Both the position numbers and the translations under genes were made by a program. The notes under the pieces were generated by a model. That model saw only the letters and a program-made list of their open reading frames with translations. It searched no databases and was not told the DNA's origin. This document shows, piece after piece, positions 8,713 to 16,926 of a stretch of 45,537 nt of DNA. Source of the stretch: Nitrososphaeraceae archaeon (lineage in GTDB: Archaea; Thermoproteota; Nitrososphaeria; Nitrososphaerales; Nitrosopumilaceae); contig JAICOU010000005.1 of NCBI GenBank assembly GCA_025930495.1, positions 1 to 45,537 of the forward strand, given 5' to 3'. Each line of letters opens with the position of its first letter. Position 1 is the stretch's first letter.

Positions 8713-9555
8713 CTAAAATCTTGGAATTACTTTAGATTTTGCAGTAACGGCAACAATGCTTATGATTGCAACAGCTAGTATCATCATTGCAACTGTTCCA
8801 AATTCTGGAACAATGTTTGAGAATACTACTTGTTCACCGATAGGTCCTGTTTTTGGATCATTTATTCCATAACCTTGGAAGGTAATGGTGATCTCTACTG
8901 GATCTGATGAGCTAAGTGGTGCTGTTTCATGCATACCTTCTCCCTCATGAGCATGTGCAGCCATATCATTTAGTACTTCTGCACCATTTTGTGTTACCAT
9001 GACGTCATAGTTTGCATGTTCTGAATCTTCAAAGTCAACTGTGATTTCCATTTTTTCACCTGAAGTTGGTGCGGAAGTCATAATTGAAACTTTTGTGCCA
9101 TCAGATAACATTCCAGATGCTGTTGCATCTGTGTGTATTTCTTCACCGTCATCTTCTGTTCCTGCTTCTTGCACTACAATTAATCCTACCATCCATGGAT
9201 GAACCATACAAAAGTATGGGACTTCACCTACGGTTGTTGGTGTCCATTCATATGAACTTCCAGCCATTACTAAGCTGGAATTAAACACTTCACCTGGTGT
9301 CTCATCTGTTGCAGCACCTGAAGTAAATGTATGTGCAGCAGTATCTGTGTTAGAAAATATTACTTTTCCACCAACATCTACAGTTGCTTCTTTTGGAATG
9401 TAACATCCTTCTGCTGTTTCTTCACATCCTGGTGCACCAGATCCTGATGCTGGAATAACTGTAACTTCGCTATGATCTGCAAATGCAGCTGGTGTAATTG
9501 CAACTAATCCTGCTACAATGGCAAATAATACGAAGAGAGAGCTTATAGTCTTCAT
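8713..9555 (-). CDS. Blue copper (plastocyanin-like) protein with PEFG-CTERM anchor
   Basis: The 280-residue protein has a signal peptide (1-26, ending AAFA), then a cupredoxin domain (about 30-130). Type-1 copper ligands are visible: the His in DTAAHTFTSG and the YFCMVHPWM cluster supplying Cys, His and Met. A second beta-domain (about 140-245) resembles an Ig-like fold rich in acidic residues and His. The C terminus has a VPEFG motif, hydrophobic helix and basic end, the archaeosortase sorting signal. Thaumarchaea use such proteins in place of cytochromes for extracytoplasmic electron transfer. Gene spacing to the convergent neighbour is only 14 bases. Confidence 0.92.
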   Translation of the reverse strand: MKTISSLFVLFAIVAGLVAITPAAFADHSEVTVIPASGSGAPGCEETAEGCYIPKEATVDVGGKVIFSNTDTAAHTFTSGAATDETPGEVFNSSLVMAGSSYEWTPTTVGEVPYFCMVHPWMVGLIVVQEAGTEDDGEEIHTDATASGMLSDGTKVSIMTSAPTSGEKMEITVDFEDSEHANYDVMVTQNGAEVLNDMAAHAHEGEGMHETAPLSSSDPVEITITFQGYGINDPKTGPIGEQVVFSNIVPEFGTVAMMILAVAIISIVAVTAKSKVIPRF

Positions 9556-9614
9556 TGACTCAAGTACTTATTGGCATAAATAAAAACCTGACTGGAAATT
9601 CCATATTGTGAACT

Positions 9615-10427
9615 CTATTTTCTTTTAAACTGATATATTTTTAGAATTCCAAATATAGGAATCCCAATATACATTCCAATATTTAGTAAAACTATAGAGA
9701 TTCCATAACTTAGCATTTCTTGTTCTGAGTCAATATTGACATGATTTAGTATGGATAGTGATGTCAGCATTGGTGTTAGTGTTATTTTAACAGCTTCTTT
9801 GAAAATTGGATGTTCTCTTTCAAAGTCTGCAACTGTTGGTGAAAATGAATAATAAAATTGATTAAATGTTGTCATGAATGCCATTCCAGATTTTGTATTT
9901 AGAATCGTATTGTCTCTTAATTCTCTGAGTTGTTGTACTTGAGGGGATAATTCTGAACCAAATGTTGCAGTAGCAATTAGACAACCATTATCATTATTAT
10001 CTTTAGGGATTTCTGTAGGTTGCGCATAAGATTCTCCAACTGCAACATCAAATGAAACCTTTTCTAAAGGAATTGGTTGGAATAATATTCCCTCGATTCC
10101 AAATTCTACAGAATAAACTCCTTCATCAACAAATGGAACTGGAATTTTTACTGAACCTATTGAAGTATGAGTAAGTGGTATTGGTCCAAATATAGATTCG
10201 CCATCTTTTGAAACTGTTATTATATAATCTATGTGCTCTTGTATTTTTTTTGTTTGAGGATTGATAAAATCAATATTTAGTTTAGTTTGTTGTCCTGGAA
10301 TAATTTTATCATATGATAGTTTGACATCCAGTGTTCCTTTCTCTGTAGGTAAAGTCTGTGAATTTGTTTGTGCAAATGCTGGAGTAATCAATAATGGTAT
10401 TAAGAATAATGCGATTAGAAATCTCAC
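9615..10427 (-). CDS. Exported protein with CFI-box C-terminal domain
   Basis: The 270-residue protein has a signal peptide (1-19, ending AFA) and a beta-sandwich ectodomain (about 25-135). It then has the CFI-box-like motif CLIATATFGSELSPQVQQLR (starting near residue 148), followed by an FxxxFNQFYYSFSPTVADFE segment. A C-terminal hydrophobic helix (about 238-262) ends FKRK. The CFI-box domain recurs in thaumarchaeal exported proteins and is thought to be a C-terminal processing or attachment module. The binding partner is unknown. It lies 60 bases behind the blue copper gene start, in the same direction. Confidence 0.75.
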   Translation of the reverse strand: MRFLIALFLIPLLITPAFAQTNSQTLPTEKGTLDVKLSYDKIIPGQQTKLNIDFINPQTKKIQEHIDYIITVSKDGESIFGPIPLTHTSIGSVKIPVPFVDEGVYSVEFGIEGILFQPIPLEKVSFDVAVGESYAQPTEIPKDNNDNGCLIATATFGSELSPQVQQLRELRDNTILNTKSGMAFMTTFNQFYYSFSPTVADFEREHPIFKEAVKITLTPMLTSLSILNHVNIDSEQEMLSYGISIVLLNIGMYIGIPIFGILKIYQFKRK

Positions 10428-10554
10428 AAATTCTCTTTTTTGAGACCATGAATAAAAATTACACGCTTACTAAATCTAAAACAACTATTTAATTTCATTT
10501 TTATACAATAGTAACAGAGATTAATAACCAAATAATATCATCTTACATTATATC

Positions 10555-11379
10555 TTGAACCGTTTTTCTATCTACAATTATGCAATTTTAATTTTCACTA
10601 TTAGCTTTCTCGCTATTTCTCCAATTTATCTGGATACAGTTTTTGCCGAAGATAAAGCAGTTTCTGATCATAGTAATAAGGACATAACATATGTAGCAAA
10701 ATTTGTATGCGGTTCTATTATAGACGGTAATGGTCCATTACGACCAGGACATTATAATACTGATATCAGTATTACTAACAAACAATTATCTAAACTATCT
10801 TTCTTATGGACTGTATCTGTAAATGATGGACCAACATCTCATTCAACTTTAATGACACTAGATCATCAAAAATCAACAGGACTTGATTGTAGGGATATTA
10901 AAAAAGTAATAGGCTTAGAAAATAATACTTCTCATGTAGGAGGATTTGTATTTGTTACAATCCCACAAAATTATAATCCTGCTAATCCAAATGCTGTAAT
11001 TCAGTATTCATCAGATGACATAAACTTGTTAGACGTTCAGGTTTTCTTTACTGCAAATGCCTTAGATACATTACCACATGAAGTAGTTCTTGAAAAAATA
11101 TCATTTTATATAATTAATGATGAAACTGGTAAAATTCCAAAACATATGATCAAAACTACATTGGATGTTACACTGGAATCAAAACTAAATGTGATCTCTG
11201 ATACGGAAAGAAAAATAAAAGAAATTTTATCTTCAACATATGATATTTCTGAAAATGAATTTGATAAAATGGAGATTAGGATAAAAAATGTCTCAATAGG
11301 AGTTGGTTCTATGATAGATGATCATGCAATTTCTCTAAGTGTAGTAAAACCACAAGTGTATCCGCAAGATGAAAAATAG
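10555..11379 (+). CDS. Exported protein of unknown function
   Basis: The 274-residue protein starts at a TTG (10555). Its hydrophobic N-terminal segment (about residues 5-29) ends before VFAED, a likely signal-peptidase site. The body has mixed beta character with one YVAKFVCGSI segment and a second Cys in GLDCRDI, which could form an extracytoplasmic disulfide. There is no C-terminal membrane helix or sorting signal, so it may be released. No family recognised. It is divergent from the CFI-box gene and followed after 48 bases by the next surface-protein gene. Confidence 0.6.
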   Translation: MNRFSIYNYAILIFTISFLAISPIYLDTVFAEDKAVSDHSNKDITYVAKFVCGSIIDGNGPLRPGHYNTDISITNKQLSKLSFLWTVSVNDGPTSHSTLMTLDHQKSTGLDCRDIKKVIGLENNTSHVGGFVFVTIPQNYNPANPNAVIQYSSDDINLLDVQVFFTANALDTLPHEVVLEKISFYIINDETGKIPKHMIKTTLDVTLESKLNVISDTERKIKEILSSTYDISENEFDKMEIRIKNVSIGVGSMIDDHAISLSVVKPQVYPQDEK

Positions 11380-11427
11380 AGATATTTTTAAATTGTTAAG
11401 CCATAGGTATCCAAATTAGGTAATATT

Positions 11428-12891
11428 ATGAATAATTCTAAAATTTTGATTTTTTCTATAGTTCTGTTAATGATTTCACAAATTCCTTTATACGTTTATG
11501 GTGATGGATTAACACAAGAAAATCTTCCACCAGCAAGCGTAGGTGACAGAGATGCCAGTCTATTTATCAAAATCAGTCCACCCATACTTACCAAAGATAC
11601 AGCTGGTGACAAATTTTTAGAATTACGCCTTTTTGATGCCAAAACAGGGCAAACAATCCAACACACATCATTTCTTGTGTCAGTTGACAAAGAAGGAAAA
11701 CTTTTGATGAGAGATTTGTTTCATACACATTCTGGCAATTTAATAATTAAAATTCAATCTGAAGATCTAGATGTAAATGACGTTGTTGTATACGGTGATG
11801 AAGAACCATTTCAAGGAGGATGGACTTCAGTAAATGATAAAATCACTGTAAGGGCTCCGATCCTACTTGATGCAGGATTGTACCACTTTGAAATAGAAAT
11901 TTTTGGAATAGATAATGACAGAATTATATTTGTTCCATCAGAAGCCCCAAGATTTGATTCTTGGCTTAGTGTTGGAGATATTTTTAATCAAATGATTTCC
12001 ACTGGAGGCAAATCTTATGATTTGTCTGTTACCTCATATTATGATAAAATAAATAATTTTAATTATGATGAAACCAAAAAGACAGTCTCATTTTCAATGC
12101 CATTTAACTGGGATACATCAAGACTAGAAACACAAAATGTTTTTGTTCACCAAGAAATTCATTTTCCAACTTTGTTTAAAGAATTTTCACAAGCCGGAAC
12201 ATACAAAGCAACTGTAAACGGATTTCCTATTACCGGAAGAATGTTAATTGCTGATCCATACTCTATGGATGATACGTTAATTCTTCACTTTCTGTTAAGT
12301 AAAGAAAATATTTTAGATATTGCAAAAACTCTCAAACCTGCAACAGAAACAATGGAATTTAGTCTATCTCCAGATAGTGGATTGACTACAGAAAAAAATT
12401 CATTTGACATTAAATTTGATAGTGGCGCATTTGCTAGAGTACAATATGACTCTAAATTGGTTTCAGGTGAAAAAATACCATTTGAAATAACTTTTTTTGA
12501 TAAAGACAGCAAATTGCTAAAATGGACCACGTATGGTTACAGAATAGAAGATTCTTCAGGAACTATAATTTATGAATCAAAAAACACTGATCCTAATTCA
12601 CCTGGTATACTTGTTACAGAAGGTATTGACAAACCAGAATTTAATTTCAAATCTACAGGTAAATACAAGATGACCTTAGCAATTTTCAGTCATGGATTAG
12701 ATAATTTACAAACATTTTCTGGAATATCTAGTACATCATTTGATATCGGTTCAGGTTCAGTAACAAATCAAATCCCATCTTGGATTAAAAATAATGCAGG
12801 ATGGTGGGCAGATGGCTCAATTGATGATAATTCTTTTGTTCAAGGCATACAATATTTGATCAAAGAAGGTATAATGAAAATTGAGAAATAA
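11428..12891 (+). CDS. Exported surface protein, paralogue of the 875-2260 product, with Trp-rich C-terminal module
   Basis: The 487-residue protein has a signal peptide (1-26, ending VYG) and an ectodomain (27-about 330) similar to the PEFG-CTERM protein at 875-2260, including GLYHFEIEIFG, MPFNWDTS and HQEIHFPTLFKEF segments. A second beta-sandwich (about 330-435) follows. Instead of a membrane anchor it ends in IPSWIKNNAGWWADGSIDD... , a roughly 40-residue Trp-rich module common at the ends of thaumarchaeal exported proteins. The module probably mediates attachment or interaction, but this is not established. The following small gene begins 22 bases later. Confidence 0.75.
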   Translation: MNNSKILIFSIVLLMISQIPLYVYGDGLTQENLPPASVGDRDASLFIKISPPILTKDTAGDKFLELRLFDAKTGQTIQHTSFLVSVDKEGKLLMRDLFHTHSGNLIIKIQSEDLDVNDVVVYGDEEPFQGGWTSVNDKITVRAPILLDAGLYHFEIEIFGIDNDRIIFVPSEAPRFDSWLSVGDIFNQMISTGGKSYDLSVTSYYDKINNFNYDETKKTVSFSMPFNWDTSRLETQNVFVHQEIHFPTLFKEFSQAGTYKATVNGFPITGRMLIADPYSMDDTLILHFLLSKENILDIAKTLKPATETMEFSLSPDSGLTTEKNSFDIKFDSGAFARVQYDSKLVSGEKIPFEITFFDKDSKLLKWTTYGYRIEDSSGTIIYESKNTDPNSPGILVTEGIDKPEFNFKSTGKYKMTLAIFSHGLDNLQTFSGISSTSFDIGSGSVTNQIPSWIKNNAGWWADGSIDDNSFVQGIQYLIKEGIMKIEK

Positions 12892-12913
12892 TTTTACTGA
12901 TCTGTGATAAAAT

Positions 12914-13120
12914 ATGAAAGACATTAACGATATTCTTCCAAAGGTACCTAACATGAGATGGGGAGCTTTAATGAACAAAGCACCAACTAATGTAAAAGTA
13001 GAAGAAATGAATAAAATTTTTCCTCATAATGGAAAATGGCATACTGTCTTTGAAGAAAAAGATCAAGTAACTATTGATGGTAAACAAATTTGGAAAAAAG
13101 ATCCAAACAAATGGACTTGA
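12914..13120 (+). CDS. Small conserved-looking protein, function unknown
   Basis: The 68-residue protein is cytosolic by composition: no signal peptide and no Cys. It starts MKDINDILPKVPNMRWG and contains FPHNGKWHTVFEEKDQVTIDGK. Codon use resembles its neighbours. The next gene's first possible ATG overlaps its end by 31 bases, and the more likely starts overlap less or not at all. No family is recognised. Confidence 0.6.
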   Translation: MKDINDILPKVPNMRWGALMNKAPTNVKVEEMNKIFPHNGKWHTVFEEKDQVTIDGKQIWKKDPNKWT

Positions 13121-14415
13121 CTACCATTCTCTCTATCAACATTGAGAAACAACTTTCAGGTTTGAAAATATCATCAACTCTTTTTAGTCTATTACAATCA
13201 AAAATAATATTTATTGTAATTGGATTCATGTTTACTACATTACTTATTTCTCAATTTACATTTGCTGAAGTTTTCATACCACCACAAGAATATCTTGGAT
13301 ATTTTGATTATGAAGGTGTATATACAGTTGGAGGCAATGTAAAAAACCAAAACGATTATGCAGTAATCCCAACCATTTTAATTTCTGTAATTGATGGAGA
13401 AAATACATTTACCAAAACAATATTGCATGTTCCAATTCCACCAAGAACAGATATTCCATTTAAGATAAAATTTCCTGAAGTTACAGGAAATGCTCCTATC
13501 TTACTAGAAGCTGAACTCAAATTTGTAAAAACACAAAAAGATCCAATATCAATTGAGATTCTTTATGATAAAACGCTAATCAAACATGATGACGGTCATG
13601 TTACAGGGAGAATCCATAATAATGGAAACCAAACCGTCTTCAACCCAAAAATTCTCGCAATAGCTCATGGTAATGGAACAGTACTTGATATTGTTCACAA
13701 TATTGAATATATTGATAAAATAGAACCTGATCAAATTCTAGAATTTTCAATGTATCCTGATCCTTCAATAACTGATGATGTTTTTTTCTATAGCTGCTTT
13801 GCCCCTGTGGATAGTACTGTTGTTCCAGTTACCACAAAGAAAAATGGAGGCGATTTTGATTTTAGATATGATTCTGGTGCGTGGTATTCTGCTGCTAAAT
13901 TCAATGAAGAGGGAACAACTCTTACAATACGTGGATACAATAGTTACCCACTTGAGACTTATGCAAACTTTGAATTTCCACAAATTTCAGGTAAAGAAAA
14001 ATTTGATGTCACTCTAAATGATGAACCTGTAAAATTTATTCAAAGTATAGATGATACTGGGTTTTGGCATGTTGCATTTACTGTAGAGCCAACATCACAA
14101 GGAATTCTAAAGATTACTGGTTTTGACAAAGGCTTACCTCCTGAAACCTCTAAAATTCCACAATGGGTAAAGACAAATGCAAATTGGTGGTCTACAGATC
14201 AAATATCTGATTCAGAATTTCTTGAAGGGATAGATTTCTTGTTTGAAAAAGGAATTGTTGTAGTAACATCAAAAGAAATGACTGCTCAATCAAATTGGAA
14301 ACTACCGTCATGGATTAAAATAACTGCATCTTGGTGGTCTGAAGATAAAATTTCAGATGATGATTTTCTAAACATGATTGAAAATCTTGTGAAACGAAAA
14401 ATAATTATAATTTAA
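13111..14415 (+). CDS. Membrane-targeted surface protein with two Trp-rich C-terminal modules
   Basis: The frame is open from an ATG at 13090, but a start at ATG 13111 (MDLTTILS) or a TTG near 13159 better places the hydrophobic signal (IIFIVIGFMFTTLLISQFTFAE) and reduces overlap with the preceding gene. The exact start is uncertain. The ectodomain is beta-rich, with repeated FN3/CARDB-like segments. The C terminus carries two copies of the Trp-rich module, IPQWVKTNANWWSTDQISDS and LPSWIKITASWWSEDKISDD, each followed by an FLxxIxxLxxKxI helix. The same module occurs once at the end of the upstream 11428-12891 product. Function unknown; surface location inferred. Confidence 0.7.
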   Translation: MDLTTILSINIEKQLSGLKISSTLFSLLQSKIIFIVIGFMFTTLLISQFTFAEVFIPPQEYLGYFDYEGVYTVGGNVKNQNDYAVIPTILISVIDGENTFTKTILHVPIPPRTDIPFKIKFPEVTGNAPILLEAELKFVKTQKDPISIEILYDKTLIKHDDGHVTGRIHNNGNQTVFNPKILAIAHGNGTVLDIVHNIEYIDKIEPDQILEFSMYPDPSITDDVFFYSCFAPVDSTVVPVTTKKNGGDFDFRYDSGAWYSAAKFNEEGTTLTIRGYNSYPLETYANFEFPQISGKEKFDVTLNDEPVKFIQSIDDTGFWHVAFTVEPTSQGILKITGFDKGLPPETSKIPQWVKTNANWWSTDQISDSEFLEGIDFLFEKGIVVVTSKEMTAQSNWKLPSWIKITASWWSEDKISDDDFLNMIENLVKRKIIII

Positions 14416-14469
14416 TTTACTTGATACGATAAATCTTATTATACGAACTTCAATTAATCTTAATATCTA

Positions 14470-15240
14470 ATGTTACCATTACGAGATGAAAATCCACATC
14501 CTCCAGGATACAAACCAAAAGTAACTTATGCTTTAATTGCAATTAATGCTATGGTATTTCTTATTGAAATTGCATATACTGGACAATTTATAGAATTTAC
14601 AAATCAAAATGCATTTTCATTATTTTATAATTGGGGCGCAGTACCAAACTGTGTTACAGGCGGATCTGTATCGAACATAGATTTTGGTGAGGGTCCATTA
14701 CGAGTTGCATGTCCTGCTGAACCATACGTTTCTCTTCTAAGTTCTATTTTCTTGCATGGCGGTGCAATGCATCTTGGTGGTAACATGTTGTTTTTGTGGA
14801 TATTTGGTGATAATATCGAGCTAAAGTTTGGTAAAATAAAATATCTAGCAATTTATCTGATATGGGGAATAAGCGCAGGCTTGATCCACATACTTGGTGA
14901 TCCTTCAAGTGTGATTCCAGCAGTAGGTGCATCCGGTGCAATATCTGGAATACTTGGTGCATATCTTGTAATTTTTCCAAGAGCTAAAATTCAGACTGTT
15001 ATGATGATGGGATTCTTTATGAGAATGATGCACATTCAAGCAAGATGGTTTTTGCCATTTTGGCTTGTTTTCCAAAACTTACTTCCATTTTTCATAGGTG
15101 GATTTGGTGTTGCAGGAGGTGGCGTTGCCTATCTTGCTCATATTGGTGGCTTTGTCGTGGGACTTGCCACAGGTTATCTATACAAGAAAACACATAGCTC
15201 TGAGTTTACTTATGGAACAAGATACGGATACAAGGCCTAA
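14470..15240 (+). CDS. Rhomboid-family intramembrane serine protease
   Basis: The 256-residue protein has at least six membrane segments and the rhomboid signatures: FLHGGAMHLGGNMLFLWIFG (residues about 95-113), the nucleophile motif GASGAISG with Ser155, and His224 in AHIGGFVVG. Ser and His form the catalytic dyad that cleaves transmembrane helices. A hydrophilic insertion between helices 1 and 2 (about 42-85) carries two Cys (61 and 81) that may form an external disulfide. The start ATG at 14470 leaves a short leader after an AT-rich promoter-like stretch. Substrates unknown. Confidence 0.93.
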   Translation: MLPLRDENPHPPGYKPKVTYALIAINAMVFLIEIAYTGQFIEFTNQNAFSLFYNWGAVPNCVTGGSVSNIDFGEGPLRVACPAEPYVSLLSSIFLHGGAMHLGGNMLFLWIFGDNIELKFGKIKYLAIYLIWGISAGLIHILGDPSSVIPAVGASGAISGILGAYLVIFPRAKIQTVMMMGFFMRMMHIQARWFLPFWLVFQNLLPFFIGGFGVAGGGVAYLAHIGGFVVGLATGYLYKKTHSSEFTYGTRYGYKA

Positions 15241-15279
15241 GTCTAAAGAATAAATCAATGAAACTTTTTCAAACTAATC

Positions 15280-15456
15280 ATGCCGTTGATTACAGTATCA
15301 ATGTATCCCGGAAGAACTCAACAACAAAAAGATGAATATGCAAAAGCAATCACAAAATCAGCCGTAGAGATTCTTAAAACAAAAGAATCTCATGTGATTG
15401 TAGTTTTTGAGGATAATCCAAAAGAAAATTGGTTTCTAGCAGGAAACCAACTTTAA
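15280..15456 (+). CDS. 4-oxalocrotonate tautomerase family protein (58 aa)
   Basis: A short ORF starting MPLITVSMYPGRT and ending LAGNQL encodes 58 residues. The catalytic Pro follows the initiator Met, as required for the tautomerase superfamily (Pro1 after Met removal). The length and the VIVVFEDNPKENWFLAG segment match 4-OT-like enzymes, which work as hexamers. The physiological substrate is unknown. It follows the rhomboid gene by 39 bases and is followed by a hairpin. Confidence 0.85.
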   Translation: MPLITVSMYPGRTQQQKDEYAKAITKSAVEILKTKESHVIVVFEDNPKENWFLAGNQL

Positions 15457-15474
15457 TTATTTTTTAAAAAGAAA

Positions 15475-15497
15475 GACTGGAATATTCCCTTCCAGTC
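15475..15497. terminator. Hairpin downstream of the tautomerase gene
   Basis: gactggaa (15475-15482) and ttccagtc (15490-15497) form a perfect 8-bp stem with a 7-base loop, 18 bases after the tautomerase stop. A shorter palindrome ggaatattcc (15479-15488) is nested within it. It could be an RNA 3'-end structure or an operator for the next gene. No long T-run follows directly, so terminator function is uncertain. Confidence 0.4.
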
Positions 15498-15624
15498 AGA
15501 GGGATAGACATACACACATTATAGTCGGTTACATTGATTGCAACCAATTTACATAATAACAAAATGGTACATTTCATGTTTGTACCACTTTATCCTTTTA
15601 TTCTCATGTGTAACTACAAATTTT

Positions 15625-16431
15625 ATGAAAGTTGCAGTTGTACAATTCAAAGCTTCTACTGATAAAGGAATTAATCTAAAAAAAATTATCAACTATATTT
15701 CAAAAGCAGCAGAAAAAAAAGCAACACTTGTTGCATTTCCAGAATTTATGATGTTTTATACAAATTCATCGCAAACATCAAAACAACTTGCAAACCTCGC
15801 TGAAACAATTAATGGAAACTTTGTAAATACTATTGCAAAGACAGCTAAAGAAAACCACATCCAAGTTGTAGGATCATTTTATGAAAAAAGCACAAAAAAA
15901 AATCGAGTACATGACACTTCGTTTGTTATTGATAAATCAGGCAAAGTAATCTCAACATATAGGAAAATTCATCTCTACGATGCCTTGGGATTCAGAGAAT
16001 CAAATAAAATGGTACGAGGATCAAAGATTGCAAAACCCGTAAAGACTTCAATTGGAAAAATAGGAATGATGATTTGTTATGATTTGAGATTTCCAGAGAT
16101 GTCAAGATCATTAGCTGTTGCAGGTTCTGAAGTTTTGATTGTACCGTCAGCATGGGTAAAAGGTAACATGAAAGAAGAGCATTGGATAACATTTAACAAA
16201 ACACGAGCAATTGAAAATGGTTGCTATGTAATAGCACCAGATCAAGTAGGAAATATTTACTGTGGAAGAAGTATTGTAGTTGATCCATATGGAAAAATTT
16301 TACTTGACATGAAAAAGAAACAAGGAATTGGATATGTTAACATTGAATTAAAAAATGTAAAACAAATTCGTAAAGTTTTACCGTTGCTAAAAAATAGACG
16401 AACCGATATCTATCCTACTTTGAAGGCTTAG
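15625..16431 (+). CDS. Carbon-nitrogen hydrolase (nitrilase/Nit superfamily amidase)
   Basis: The start is set at ATG 15625 (MKVAVVQFKAS), because the family begins here; the 29 codons upstream look like leader read-through. The 268-residue protein has the Glu-Lys-Cys catalytic triad: Glu40 (AFPEF), Lys114 (YRKIHLYD) and Cys151 (MMICYDLRFPE). DxxFVIDxxGKVISTYRKIHL is typical of omega-amidase/Nit2-like enzymes that hydrolyse deaminated glutamine-type amides. Substrate is not certain. Its last 17 bases overlap the convergent zinc-finger gene. Confidence 0.9.
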   Translation: MKVAVVQFKASTDKGINLKKIINYISKAAEKKATLVAFPEFMMFYTNSSQTSKQLANLAETINGNFVNTIAKTAKENHIQVVGSFYEKSTKKNRVHDTSFVIDKSGKVISTYRKIHLYDALGFRESNKMVRGSKIAKPVKTSIGKIGMMICYDLRFPEMSRSLAVAGSEVLIVPSAWVKGNMKEEHWITFNKTRAIENGCYVIAPDQVGNIYCGRSIVVDPYGKILLDMKKKQGIGYVNIELKNVKQIRKVLPLLKNRRTDIYPTLKA

Positions 16432-16870
16432 ATTTTCTGCTGTCACAATTAAAATTGGAACATTGTTTTGTCCATTTCTGTTTTCTTGAATAACGAAAAA
16501 TTACCATTGGCCACTTGCATACATCACATGACATCTTTATTGCTCTGAGTTTTGCTTTTTGTAAAAGTGGTGATGATGCCTTACATCCCCCATAAAAATT
16601 TGAACATCCCATAAATCGCTTTTTAGTAGTTCTAGATCTGATCACCATCAACTGACCTAATCTACATTCTGGACATTCCACTAGTCCATTTTTTGGAGAA
16701 TTTGTTCCAAGAATCATATATTTTCTCTCTTTTGATGACCAAGATAGGTATCCATTAACGTCCAAATATTGTATGATCTCTTTTTTGAAAATGTCTGTTT
16801 TTGACTTTGTAGCTTTTACAACATGTCTTGTTGCTTGCACAATTTGAAGATCTATTTTCTTTGAGGGCAT
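16415..16870 (-). CDS. Stand-alone topoisomerase-type zinc-finger protein
   Basis: The start at 16870 (MPSKKIDLQIVQ) is preferred over an upstream ATG at 16924, which would run through the divergent thiolase promoter. The 151-residue product carries a C4 zinc finger of the type I topoisomerase C-terminal class, CPECRLGQLMVIRSRTTKKRFMGCSNFYGGC, and a second CDVC...C...C cluster near the C terminus. The topoisomerase catalytic part is absent. Likely a nucleic-acid-binding protein. It overlaps the nitrilase gene tail-to-tail and is divergent from the thiolase gene. Confidence 0.75.
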   Translation of the reverse strand: MPSKKIDLQIVQATRHVVKATKSKTDIFKKEIIQYLDVNGYLSWSSKERKYMILGTNSPKNGLVECPECRLGQLMVIRSRTTKKRFMGCSNFYGGCKASSPLLQKAKLRAIKMSCDVCKWPMVIFRYSRKQKWTKQCSNFNCDSRKSKPSK

Positions 16871-16895
16871 TTTTTGTAATGAATTTACTAAAACA

Positions 16896-16904
16896 ATTTT
16901 TATA
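16896..16904 (+). promoter_or_regulatory. TATA-like box of the thiolase gene
   Basis: tttttatag lies 22 bases before the GTG start at 16927, the spacing expected for a near-leaderless archaeal transcript. Position and composition are the only evidence. Confidence 0.4.
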
Positions 16905-16926
16905 GGGAATCTGGTCAGCGACATTA

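Noticed and set aside
15538-15624. N-terminal extension of the nitrilase
   Set aside because: The family starts at MKVAVVQ; the upstream codons encode an unrelated hydrophobic stretch and contain promoter-like sequence.
16871-16924. Upstream ATG of the zinc-finger gene
   Set aside because: It would extend through the divergent thiolase promoter and adds a sequence unlike the rest of the protein.
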